From: Pseudophaeobacter sp965641885
GTDB taxonomy: Bacteria; Pseudomonadota; Alphaproteobacteria; Rhodobacterales; Rhodobacteraceae
DNA: 64,000 nt
Direction: 5' to 3'
Assembly: GCA_965641885.1 (NCBI GenBank)
Contig: OZ282574.1
Span: forward strand, 4,278,001-4,342,000
The position numbers and the translations under genes were made by a program. The stretch's first letter is position 1, and the number at the start of each line of letters is the position of its first letter. A model generated the notes under the pieces. It did not search any database. It saw only the letters and a list, made by a program, of their open reading frames with translations, and was not told the origin of the DNA. Positions 42,515-51,873 of the stretch are shown one piece after another.

Positions 42515-44140
42515 TCATTCAGCGGCGCGTGCCGCGCTTGCACGGATCATATCCGCAGCCTTTTCCGCAATCATGATGGTGGGCGCGTTGGTGTTGCCGC
42601 CGATCAGCCGGGGCATCACGGAAGCATCTACAACACGCAGCCCCTCCATGCCGCGTACATTCAATTCCGGGTCTACCACAGCCATATCGTCCTGGCCCAT
42701 CTTACAGGTTCCCACCGGATGATAGATGGTATCCGAGCGCGCCCGGATGTGCTGCTCCAACGCTGCGTCATCCGGCTCCTCTGCGATAAAGAGTTCCTTG
42801 TGGATATATCCGGCCAGCGGTGCAGTCTGCATGATCTGCCGCGTCTTGCGCACACCGCTGATAAGGGTTGCCAGATCTTCGGGATCCGACAGAAACTGCG
42901 GGTCAATCCGCGGCGGCGCTAACGGGTCAGGCGAGGTCAGCCCAACCGAGCCGCGCGATTTGGGCCGCAGCACGCAGACATGACAGCTGAACCCATGGCC
43001 CAAATGCAATTTGCGGGCGTGATCATCAACAATCGAGATGACAAAATGCAGCTGCACATCGGCACGCTCCAGATGGCTTTCAGTCTTAAGGAACGCTGCG
43101 CCCTCGGCAAAGGGAGTAGCAACCATGCCCTCTCCGGTTTTGCGCCACTTGAGGATATGTTTCAGCAGCGACACACTGCCCGGCAGCGAGATGCCAAAAT
43201 TATCGCGATCGCGGCTTTTATACGCCAGGGTGAAATCCAGATGGTCCTGCAGGTTCTGCCCAACGCCGGGCAACTCGTGCACCATGTCGATGCCATGCGG
43301 CTCTATATCCTCACGCCGCCCAACGCCCGACAGCTGCAACAGCTGCGGCGAATTGAACGCCCCGCCACAGAGCACCACCTCGCGCCGCGCCATGACCTGT
43401 TTTTCGCTGCCCGCCTGCCGGTAAGCCACACCAGAGGCACGTTTGCCGTCAAACAGCACCTTTGTGGCATGGGCCTTGGTGAGCACCGTCAGGTTTTTGC
43501 GCGCCATCACTGGGTGCAGATAGGCGGCCGCAGCCGAACACCGCTCGCCGTTTTTATCCGCCGCATGAAACTGGGTGACCTGGTATTCGCCAATACCCTC
43601 GTTGTCACCGGCGTTGAAATCGGCAACCTCGCGGATCTGCAGTGCTTTGCCCGCCTCGATAAAGGCGCGGGTGACCGGACGGGGAGATTTTTGATTGCTG
43701 ACCTGCAACGGCCCGTCAGCGCCATGTGCATCATCACCGCCGCGCGCGTTGTTTTCAGACCGCTTGAAATAGGGCAGCACCGCCTCCCAGTTCCAGCCGG
43801 TACAGCCAAGATCGGCCCACTCGTCATAGTCGCCAGCATGGCCCCGAATATAGAGCATGGCATTGATCGCGCTGGAGCCGCCCAGTGTTTTGCCGCGCGG
43901 CTGATACCCCTTGCGTCCGTTCAACCCCGGTTGCGGCACCGTCTCAAAGGCCCAGTTGTTGATTTTTGGCCGCCCCGGCAGCATCGCCACAACCGCCGCA
44001 GGTGCGCGCACCAAAAGGCCATCACCCTTGCCACCCGCCTCGATCAAGCAGACGGTAATTTCCGGATCTTCGCTAAGACGTGACGCCAAAGTAGAGCCTG
44101 CGGATCCGCCCCCGACAATTACATAATCGAATTGCATCAT
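42515..44140 (-). CDS. GMC family FAD alcohol oxidoreductase
   Basis: 541 aa. The Rossmann motif VIVGGGSAGSTLASRL (N-terminal) is followed by GMC signature 1 (RGKTLGGSSAINAMLYIRG) and signature 2 (GAFNSPQLLQLSGVG). The C-terminal active site YHPVGTCKMG has the catalytic His. Close types are choline dehydrogenase (BetA) and AlkJ-like alcohol dehydrogenase. There is no betaine-aldehyde dehydrogenase or BetI nearby. Pairing with an acyl-CoA ligase favours an alkanol or other primary alcohol. It starts at one of two adjacent ATGs. No regulator is next to it. Confidence 0.82.
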   Translation of the reverse strand: MMQFDYVIVGGGSAGSTLASRLSEDPEITVCLIEAGGKGDGLLVRAPAAVVAMLPGRPKINNWAFETVPQPGLNGRKGYQPRGKTLGGSSAINAMLYIRGHAGDYDEWADLGCTGWNWEAVLPYFKRSENNARGGDDAHGADGPLQVSNQKSPRPVTRAFIEAGKALQIREVADFNAGDNEGIGEYQVTQFHAADKNGERCSAAAAYLHPVMARKNLTVLTKAHATKVLFDGKRASGVAYRQAGSEKQVMARREVVLCGGAFNSPQLLQLSGVGRREDIEPHGIDMVHELPGVGQNLQDHLDFTLAYKSRDRDNFGISLPGSVSLLKHILKWRKTGEGMVATPFAEGAAFLKTESHLERADVQLHFVISIVDDHARKLHLGHGFSCHVCVLRPKSRGSVGLTSPDPLAPPRIDPQFLSDPEDLATLISGVRKTRQIMQTAPLAGYIHKELFIAEEPDDAALEQHIRARSDTIYHPVGTCKMGQDDMAVVDPELNVRGMEGLRVVDASVMPRLIGGNTNAPTIMIAEKAADMIRASAARAAE

Positions 44141-44343
44141 TCCCCCTCAGCCCCCTCCCAGAGACGCTAATTAATGACGCCAGAAGACCCAAATCAAAGG
44201 CGCCTGTCCAGTTTCACATAGCGTAACATATCTTCAGGGTTCTGCGGAACGGCGATGCTCTGCCTCTGTGCCGTCGGCTGACACATACGCCGCAATACAG
44301 CCTCTGAATCGAAGGGTGTTTCAGGGCTTAATTCCGGGGTTCA

Positions 44344-44381
44344 CACAAGTGGCACGGCTCAACTGTCCCGCGCCACTTGTG
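44344..44381 (-). other. 10-bp inverted repeat just after hemY
   Basis: CACAAGTGGC and GCCACTTGTG pair perfectly across an 18-nt spacer, starting 8 bp past the hemY stop. There is no T-run, so a Rho-independent terminator is doubtful; a 3' stabilising hairpin or protein site is possible. The rest of 44141-44388 shows nothing recognisable. Confidence 0.5.
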
Positions 44382-44388
44382 CAGGCGC

Positions 44389-45903
44389 CTACCGGAGTTT
44401 TGCGTCCTGATCATCTTCGGCCTCATCCAAGGCTTGCTCAGGATCAACAGGGTCCACAGGAGAGACCTCCAGGATCTCATCCGCCTCAGGTGTTTCCGAC
44501 TCCATCACGGCAGCAGCAGACGCCGCGCCCACTCCGGTAATCAGCGGCAGCATATGTACACCGGTGGCGCTGGCCAGTTCAGGTGTTTCGGGCCGTTGCC
44601 AGCTGAGCGTGTCAAAGCTGGTGCAATGCTCGCAGACCGGCGCCCAATCCGCGTGAATATGGTTGCAGTTGCTGCACACCCACTGGGGTCCACGCGGCGC
44701 ACTGAGCGCACGGGCCAGCCAGGCCTGCGTCACCGCATTATCTGCGCCCTCGCCCTTTTCAATCGCTGCCATCAGCGTCAGGGCCCGCGCATCGGGTGCA
44801 CGCTCCACCAAATCGCCCAGCGCGCGACGCGCCTCGGGGAAATCCTCGGCCACGATGTTCAGCTCGGCCATGACCAGCCGGGTTTCATCGTCCTGTGGTT
44901 TCAATCGCGCCAGTTGCTCAAAGCGCTTTACGCGTTGGGCTGGCGTCTCATCCGGCTCCACCTCGGCAAAGACATGCGCAAGGTCGGGATGCGGTTGCGC
45001 CTCCCAGGCCTTTTTCAACACCTTGATGGCATTGCGTTTCTTGTCCTGTTCCAGATAGGCGCGGGCCGCCATTGCAGCCGCTGGCACCAGATCAGGCGAG
45101 AGCCTGTTGGCCTCGATCGCCTGTTCGCGCTGCTCTACCGTGGCCTCTTGGTCAACAATCGCCCGAGAGGCTGACAGCGCCAGAACCGCATCGCGGCGTC
45201 TGAACACATCCCGCGGCAGCGAGCCTGATTTCAACTTGGCGGACAGCGTCTTGCGCGCACCGGCCCAATCCTCGGCCTGGGCCTGAAGCTGCAGCAGGGT
45301 GTCCTGCACTTCTTCGTGTTTGGGTCGCAAGGCCAGGGCCTTTTCGGCCAGCTGCAACGCAGTCTCTTTGTCGCCTTCTGAAAGCTTTTGCTTCATGATG
45401 CCGCGTACCCCGACAAACCGGGTATTCTGGTTGCCCAGCAAACGTTTGTAGGCTTCGGCCGCCTTTTTGGTATCGCCCGCCATCTCGGCCGCCTGCGCGG
45501 TCAGCAGATCGGTGAGTTCCGGTTTTTCCAGATAACGCGATGCGCGCGACGCCTTGGCCATCGCCAGACGTCCCTCACCAGAGGCCAGGGCCATCAAACC
45601 TTCTGACAGGGCTTGATAGCCCTTTTGCTCGCGCCCTTTGTCGAAATAGCGCGAAATCGCGGTCTCATCGCCGTTGAGGAATTTGAGCGTCGCAATCAGC
45701 AGCGACAGCAGTTTGAAAAACACCCAGACCAGCAAGACCAATACGGCCAGCGCCAACACGGATTGCAGCGCACCAAGGGTATATTCCACCCCGGCGACGG
45801 TGATTTGCACACCGCCAGAGGTCTCCATCAGAATACCAGCGCCAAACGCAAGCAACGCAATAATGGCGACAAAGACGAGAATTTTCAGCAATGACCAGAG
45901 CAT
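44389..45903 (-). CDS. hemY: HemY-type inner-membrane TPR protein
   Basis: 504 aa. Two N-terminal membrane helices (LLKILVFVAIIALLAFGAGIL and LQSVLALAVLVLLVWVFF) are followed by TPR-like helices to about residue 400. A zinc-ribbon then has paired cysteines (CSNC and CEHC), and an acidic tail ends the protein. HemY is encoded with heme genes but its reaction is not settled; it is distinct from the Bacillus HemY oxidase. The C-terminal ribbon is LapB-like. It is the last gene of hemD-mitofilin-hemY. Confidence 0.85.
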   Translation of the reverse strand: MLWSLLKILVFVAIIALLAFGAGILMETSGGVQITVAGVEYTLGALQSVLALAVLVLLVWVFFKLLSLLIATLKFLNGDETAISRYFDKGREQKGYQALSEGLMALASGEGRLAMAKASRASRYLEKPELTDLLTAQAAEMAGDTKKAAEAYKRLLGNQNTRFVGVRGIMKQKLSEGDKETALQLAEKALALRPKHEEVQDTLLQLQAQAEDWAGARKTLSAKLKSGSLPRDVFRRRDAVLALSASRAIVDQEATVEQREQAIEANRLSPDLVPAAAMAARAYLEQDKKRNAIKVLKKAWEAQPHPDLAHVFAEVEPDETPAQRVKRFEQLARLKPQDDETRLVMAELNIVAEDFPEARRALGDLVERAPDARALTLMAAIEKGEGADNAVTQAWLARALSAPRGPQWVCSNCNHIHADWAPVCEHCTSFDTLSWQRPETPELASATGVHMLPLITGVGAASAAAVMESETPEADEILEVSPVDPVDPEQALDEAEDDQDAKLR

Positions 45904-45913
45904 GGCAGCTTCC

Positions 45914-47296
<1,383 letters not shown>

Positions 47297-47350
47297 ACCG
47301 GCCTCCCCTCGATTCTCAAATCACCAAACTCAGCACACTATCCCGTGAGC

Positions 47351-48103
47351 CTACTGCGCCGGGTTGTCACCCTCAAGGTGCGCCAACCGAACTGCGGCAT
47401 CACGCACCATTTCAGCCATGCTGATAGCATGCGGAGCCTTACTGACCCGCAAGTCCTTGTAGTTCAAGCCCTTCAGCTCAGCCGCTACCGACTCGCTTAG
47501 CGCAATCAGAGTTAAATTTACTTGATCTAACCCCAGGCTGGCGAAATGCCGCGCAGTGCGGGGTGAAAAAAGCGGCACGATCACATCTCTTTGCACGGAA
47601 ATCTCCCGCATCACCTCAGGGCTCAGTGATAAAAGCTGCTGCTCGTAGATCACCTGACCGTCACAGGGCAGACCCAAAGCGGTCAGCTGATTGGCAATAT
47701 CGCCACGGGTATGGCGCCCATGCAGGTGCAACAGGGGTGAGAGCGGCGGCGCCGCGCTCAGCTGGGCCACCAGCGCGGCGGCAGTGGCGCCACAGAATTG
47801 CGCCTGCCAGCCCGCGTCTCTTGCCGTCTCTGTCGTGCGCTGGCCCACACAATATGCGGGCAGAGATCCGGGGGCACGTCCTGCCGCAGCAACCCCATTT
47901 GCTGAGGTAAAGATCACGCCGTGATAGCCCTCATATGAGATCTGGTTCCCCAGGGGGCTAACCCGCATCAAGGGCGCAGGGATCAGTTTGAGCGCCGCCT
48001 GCAATCCCTGTGGCAACTGCGAAACGAAACGCACGGAGGCCTCTTGCGGCCGCGTCATCAACAGCGCCACAGGATTGCGATTAAGGACCTTGGCGTCGCG
48101 CAT
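47351..48103 (-). CDS. hemD: uroporphyrinogen-III synthase
   Basis: 250 aa; cyclises hydroxymethylbilane to uroporphyrinogen III in heme and cobalamin synthesis. The family is weakly conserved. Visible anchors are LLMTRPQEAS near the start, GVIFTSANGV and the second-domain VPLFSPRTARHF. The ATG at 48103 has GGGAG upstream; a later ATG at 48058 lacks one. It heads the hem operon and is divergent from tsaD. hemC is not in view. Confidence 0.85.
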   Translation of the reverse strand: MRDAKVLNRNPVALLMTRPQEASVRFVSQLPQGLQAALKLIPAPLMRVSPLGNQISYEGYHGVIFTSANGVAAAGRAPGSLPAYCVGQRTTETARDAGWQAQFCGATAAALVAQLSAAPPLSPLLHLHGRHTRGDIANQLTALGLPCDGQVIYEQQLLSLSPEVMREISVQRDVIVPLFSPRTARHFASLGLDQVNLTLIALSESVAAELKGLNYKDLRVSKAPHAISMAEMVRDAAVRLAHLEGDNPAQ

Positions 48104-48178
48104 GCTTTGGGCTCCCGGGATTGTTTGCGTCTCCCATAGGTGCTAGCTCCAGCAGCAATCTGATGCAACGGGTAGACC

Positions 48179-49276
48179 ATGACACAAAGCCTGACACTTT
48201 TGGGGCTGGAAAGCAGCTGTGACGATACCGCCGCCGCCGTGGTGCGGCAAGTGGCGGGTCAGCGGGCCGAGGTGCTCTCTTCCATCGTCTTTGGCCAAAC
48301 AGAGCTGCACAGCGCCTTTGGCGGTGTGGTGCCCGAAATCGCCGCCCGCGCCCATGCCGAGAAACTGGACCTTTGCGTTATTGATGCGCTGGCCGCGGCC
48401 GGGCTTGGCCTGCAGGATCTGGATGCGATTGCGGTCACAGCCGGCCCCGGTTTGATTGGCGGTGTCATGTCTGGTGTGATGTGCGCCAAGGGCCTGTGCG
48501 CGGCCACCGGTCTGCCGCTGGTTGGCGTCAACCACCTGGCGGGCCACGCCCTGACACCGCGCCTGACAGATGATGTGGCCTATCCTTATCTGATGCTGCT
48601 GGTCTCGGGTGGCCATTGCCAATATCTGATTGCCCGCGGCCCCGAAAATTTCACCCGCCTGGGGGGCACCATTGATGACGCCCCCGGCGAGGCCTTTGAC
48701 AAAACAGCGCGCCTGCTGGGCCTGCCGCAACCCGGTGGCCCCTCGGTCCAAAAAGAGGCCGAGATGGGCGACCCCAAGCGGTTTCGCTTTCCGCGACCGC
48801 TGATCCAGCGCGACGATTGCAATCTGTCTTTTTCGGGATTGAAAACCGCCCTGATGCGGATGCGCGACCAGATCGTGGCTGAAAAATCCGGGCTGACACG
48901 TCAGGATCGCGCCGATCTTTGCGCCGGCTTTCAGGCCGCTGTTGCCGATGTTCTGGCCTCCAAAACACGTCGCGCGCTGGCGCTCTATATGCAAGAGGCC
49001 CCCGCAACGCCTACGCTTGCCGTGGCAGGTGGTGTCGCGGCAAATACCGCCATTCGGGCCGCATTAGAGACAGTTTGTGCCGAGCTGAACATCGCTTTTG
49101 TGGCACCACCGCTGGCCCTGTGCACCGATAATGCCGCCATGATTGCCTATGCCGGGCTGGAGCGGTTTCAGGCCGGTGCCCGCGACGGGATGGATCTGAC
49201 AGCACGGCCCCGCTGGCCGCTGGACCAAAGCAGCCCCGCCATGCTGGGGTCAGGTCGCAAAGGCGCCAAGGCATGA
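48179..49276 (+). CDS. tsaD: tRNA threonylcarbamoyladenosine transferase TsaD
   Basis: 365 aa. ASKHA-type enzyme that puts the threonylcarbamoyl group on A37 of ANN-reading tRNAs with TsaB/TsaE. Motifs are LGLESSCDDTAAAVV, VVPEIAARAHAEKLD, the metal-binding histidines in GVNHLAGHAL, and VAGGVAANTAIR. TsaE is encoded at 59.8 kb. The stop overlaps gpsA by four bases. Confidence 0.95.
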   Translation: MTQSLTLLGLESSCDDTAAAVVRQVAGQRAEVLSSIVFGQTELHSAFGGVVPEIAARAHAEKLDLCVIDALAAAGLGLQDLDAIAVTAGPGLIGGVMSGVMCAKGLCAATGLPLVGVNHLAGHALTPRLTDDVAYPYLMLLVSGGHCQYLIARGPENFTRLGGTIDDAPGEAFDKTARLLGLPQPGGPSVQKEAEMGDPKRFRFPRPLIQRDDCNLSFSGLKTALMRMRDQIVAEKSGLTRQDRADLCAGFQAAVADVLASKTRRALALYMQEAPATPTLAVAGGVAANTAIRAALETVCAELNIAFVAPPLALCTDNAAMIAYAGLERFQAGARDGMDLTARPRWPLDQSSPAMLGSGRKGAKA

Positions 49277-50235
49277 GCATCGCAATTCTGGGCGCGGGCG
49301 CATTTGGCACCGCCCTCGCGATCTCTTTGGCCAAGGAAACGCCCGTCACCCTGTGGGCCCGCGATGCAGATCACATTTCCAAGATGCAGGCCCAGCGCAG
49401 CAACGAAAACCGCCTGCCGGGGGTGCCATTGCCTGCTGGCCTGTCCTTGACCAGTGACTTTGCTACGGCCACCACAGCGGAGGTTTTGCTGCTGGCTGTG
49501 CCGATGCAAAAACTGCGCGCGGTGCTCGAAACCCATCGGGCAGCGCTGCAGGGTAAAACGCTGGTGGCCTGCTGCAAGGGCATTGAGCTGGAAACAGGAC
49601 TGGGTCCAATTGCGGTGATGCGCGAAGTGCTGCCAAAGGCCCGCACAGCCCTGCTGACCGGCCCCAGTTTTGCCGCCGACATCGCGCGTGGTCTGCCCAC
49701 GGCACTGACCCTGGCCTGCGCTGACGCAGACCTGTGCCGCCAGCTGCAACAGCGCCTGACCACCGCCAATCTGCGCCTGTATCGCACCAGTGACACCTGC
49801 GGCGCCGAACTGGGTGGTGCCTTGAAAAACATTATCGCAATTGCCTGTGGTGCGGTCATTGGCGCCGGTCTTGGCGACAGTGCCCGCGCTGCGCTGATGA
49901 CGCGTGGCTATGCCGAGATGCAGCGCATGGCGCTGGCCTGCGGTGCAAAACCCGAGACACTGGCCGGATTGTCGGGGTTTGGCGACCTCACCCTGACCTG
50001 CAGCTCGACCCTGTCGCGCAACTATCAGCTGGGGCTTGCAATCGGGCGTGGCGAAGGGTTTGATCCCAAAATCACGGTTGAGGGCGCCGCTACCGCCCGC
50101 GCCACTGCTGCAAAAGCACAGACCATGGGGCTTGATATGCCCATTACCGAAACCGTTGTCGGGTTGCTCAATGGCGACTTGACGATTGCCACCGCCGGCG
50201 CTCAACTGCTGGCACGCCCTTTGAAAGAAGAATGA
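49273..50235 (+). CDS. gpsA: glycerol-3-phosphate dehydrogenase [NAD(P)+]
   Basis: 320 aa. Supplies sn-glycerol-3-phosphate for phospholipids. The dinucleotide motif is ILGAGAFGTALAISLA at the start, the substrate lysine region is ELGGALKNIIAIACG, and GLSGFGDLTLTC follows. Length and motifs are standard. Coupled to tsaD by ATGA; the next gene starts directly at its stop. Confidence 0.95.
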   Translation: MSIAILGAGAFGTALAISLAKETPVTLWARDADHISKMQAQRSNENRLPGVPLPAGLSLTSDFATATTAEVLLLAVPMQKLRAVLETHRAALQGKTLVACCKGIELETGLGPIAVMREVLPKARTALLTGPSFAADIARGLPTALTLACADADLCRQLQQRLTTANLRLYRTSDTCGAELGGALKNIIAIACGAVIGAGLGDSARAALMTRGYAEMQRMALACGAKPETLAGLSGFGDLTLTCSSTLSRNYQLGLAIGRGEGFDPKITVEGAATARATAAKAQTMGLDMPITETVVGLLNGDLTIATAGAQLLARPLKEE

Positions 50236-50508
50236 ATGCTGATTGCCCTGATTGCCCGCGACAAACCTGACCATCTGCAGACCCGGATGGATAACCGCAC
50301 GGCCCATCTGGCCTATATCGAGGAGACAGGTGCTGTGGCGCAGGCCGGCCCATTGCTGGACCAGGAGGGCAACATGGCGGGCTCGCTGATCATCCTCGAT
50401 GTCGAAGACATGGCCGCAGGTGAGGCCTGGGCGGCGGCAGACCCCTATAACAAGGCAGGCCTGTTTGAAGCGGTCGAGCTGATCACCTGGAAGAAAGTCA
50501 TCGGCTGA
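50236..50508 (+). CDS. YciI family protein
   Basis: 90 aa ferredoxin-like dimeric alpha+beta protein of the YciI family. The conserved residues are the Arg/His pair in NRTAHLAYIEETG and the Asp in AADPYNKAGLF. No reaction is established for the family, though catalysis through the His-Asp pair has been suggested. It is encoded directly between gpsA and the EVE gene without gaps. Confidence 0.85.
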   Translation: MLIALIARDKPDHLQTRMDNRTAHLAYIEETGAVAQAGPLLDQEGNMAGSLIILDVEDMAAGEAWAAADPYNKAGLFEAVELITWKKVIG

Positions 50509-50930
50509 TGCGCTACTGGCTGTTCAAGTCCGAACCCACCACCTGGGGCTGGCCTGATCAGGTAGCCAAGGGTGATGCTGGCGAGGAATGGGATGGCGTG
50601 CGCAACTACCAGGCGCGCAATTTCATGCGCGAGATGTCGCTCGGCGACCGGGGCTTTTTTTATCACTCGCAAAAAGAGAAGTCGGTGGTGGGCATTGTTG
50701 AGGTCTGTACCGAGAGCCACCCCGACAGCTCTACAACAGATGCGCGCTGGGACTGCGTCGACATCAAGGCGGTGCGCGGATTTGTGCAGCCGGTGTCGCT
50801 GGATCAGATCAAGACGGATCCCCGGCTGGAAGAGATGATTCTGGTGCGAAATTCCCGTCTGTCGGTACAGCCCGTCACCGCGCGGGAATGGCAGCTGATC
50901 TGCGCATTGGGTCAGACAGATCCGGACTGA
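50508..50930 (+). CDS. EVE domain protein (THYN1-like)
   Basis: 140 aa single EVE domain, PUA-like fold. Motifs are YWLFKSEPTTWGW at the start, EWDGVRNYQARNFMREM and GFFYHSQKEKSVVGIVEV. Relatives bind modified bases in DNA or RNA through an aromatic pocket. The target here is unknown. The start overlaps the yciI stop by one base. No restriction or defence gene is nearby, so housekeeping RNA binding is more likely than defence. Confidence 0.9.
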   Translation: MRYWLFKSEPTTWGWPDQVAKGDAGEEWDGVRNYQARNFMREMSLGDRGFFYHSQKEKSVVGIVEVCTESHPDSSTTDARWDCVDIKAVRGFVQPVSLDQIKTDPRLEEMILVRNSRLSVQPVTAREWQLICALGQTDPD

Positions 50931-51059
50931 TCTGCCCGTCTTCCGCACTGGTCTGCCTGTCTCTCGTATCGCAATGCTGTGTCAATGTTCTGATGATCGG
51001 ACTGCCACTTGACCGGACTGCAGTTGGCCGCGCCCTGTGACGCGAGGCGTCATGGGGGC

Positions 51060-51200
51060 CAAAAATAAAAAAGGGAAGATCCAACAGGAGAGTAGGATCT
51101 TCCCTTCCACCCCGCGTGCTCCACAGTACCACCACACGCGTATGAAAATTCGTTCCTAGCCGTCCTGGCTGGTCTGACCTTGATAGCCTAGCTATAGTTA
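51060..51200 (-). ncRNA. candidate small RNA
   Basis: A 12-bp perfect terminator stem (AAGGGAAGATCC / GGATCTTCCCTT, 51071-51106) followed on the minus strand by TTTTTTATTTTT has no protein gene feeding it. The DUF2853 gene upstream already ends in its own terminator at 51241-51270, so a separate transcript of roughly 130 nt is likely. A further stem (AGCC-N5-GGCT) lies inside. The terminator loop contains TCTCCT, which could pair with a ribosome-binding site. The 5' end is not defined. Confidence 0.45.
51071..51106 (-). terminator. strong terminator of the candidate small RNA
   Basis: 12-bp perfect stem, 12-nt loop, then TTTTTT on the minus strand. The plus-strand flank (CCACCCCG) has no T-run, so the direction is clear. 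Confidence 0.85.
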
Positions 51201-51240
51201 TTTCTGCAAATCAAATACTTAGACAATGTTATTCAAATAC

Positions 51241-51270
51241 AAAACACCCGACAGGTCTGCCGGGTGTTTT
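51241..51270 (-). terminator. terminator after the DUF2853 gene
   Basis: AAAACACCCG pairs perfectly with CGGGTGTTTT around a 10-nt loop; on the minus strand it ends in TTTTGTATTTG. It is 48 bp past the stop. Confidence 0.85.
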
Positions 51271-51318
51271 GACGATATAGCTTCTGTTTGGCCAAAGCCC
51301 GCGCTCTTTAAAGAGGGC

Positions 51319-51660
51319 TTATCCGTAGACGGATTCTTTGCCAAAATGCTTGGTCAGCATGTAGTAAACAACGGCGCGGTATTTGTTGCGTTCCGACTTT
51401 CCGTAGACCTCGACAACCTTGCCAATCGCGTCCATCAGCTCTGGGCCGTCGGCCAGACCCAGTTTTTTGATCAGGAAGTTATCCTTGACGGTTTCCAGCT
51501 CGCTGGCCTGGCTGGATGCCACGGTAGAGGCGTCCGCGTTATAGATCGACGGCCCACACCCGATGGTGACCTTGGTCAACAGATCCATATCCGCGTCCAT
51601 ACCGCATTTGTTCTTCAGATCATCGGCATATTGCGCGATCAAATCGTCTCTCTTACCCAT
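51319..51660 (-). CDS. DUF2853 family protein
   Basis: 113 aa small soluble protein. The DUF2853 pattern shows KRDDLIAQYADDLKNKCG at the start and VYGKSERNKYRAVVYYMLTKHFG near the end. The function is unknown. I start at the ATG at 51660, where GGAGA lies upstream and MGKRDDLIAQY matches the family. It has its own terminator and appears monocistronic. Confidence 0.82.
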   Translation of the reverse strand: MGKRDDLIAQYADDLKNKCGMDADMDLLTKVTIGCGPSIYNADASTVASSQASELETVKDNFLIKKLGLADGPELMDAIGKVVEVYGKSERNKYRAVVYYMLTKHFGKESVYG

Positions 51661-51814
51661 AAAAGTTCTCCAGCTACATGTAAGGTTGGTCAAAGTTAAG
51701 AAATTGCAGAGGCTTAACGAGAGTCTAACGCCAGTCGCGCAAGAGACAAAGGAAAAGATTTCTCTGCTTTTCCCCCTGATCTCCCATGCGTGACACAGAG
51801 CAAAAGGCGGATGC

Positions 51815-51849
51815 AAAAAGGCCGCCCAGCAAATCTGCGGGCGGCCTTT
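51815..51849 (-). terminator. terminator after ahcY
   Basis: AAAGGCCGCCC pairs with GGGCGGCCTTT (11 bp), followed on the minus strand by more T's. It lies 25 bp past the ahcY stop. Confidence 0.85.
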
Positions 51850-51873
51850 GTCAGGATCTTATGAGGCTAACGC

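Larger units (their letters stand above)
50931..51318. other. 388-bp gene-poor region with two minus-strand terminators
   Basis: No protein gene. It contains a TGACGC/GCGTCA mini-hairpin (51038-51052), a strong minus-strand terminator (51071-51106), a probable small-RNA unit and the DUF2853 terminator (51241-51270), listed separately. Confidence 0.6.

Noticed and set aside
40808..42922. A 704-codon open frame on the plus strand opposite the acyl-CoA ligase and GMC genes
   Set aside because: It is antisense to two clearly conserved enzymes and its product (His/Gln/Arg-rich) has no domain pattern. It is a by-product of GC-rich codon use.
50508..51660. EVE plus DUF2853 as a defence island
   Set aside because: EVE is fused to nothing, sits in a gpsA-yciI housekeeping operon, and no nuclease, methylase or mobile gene is nearby.
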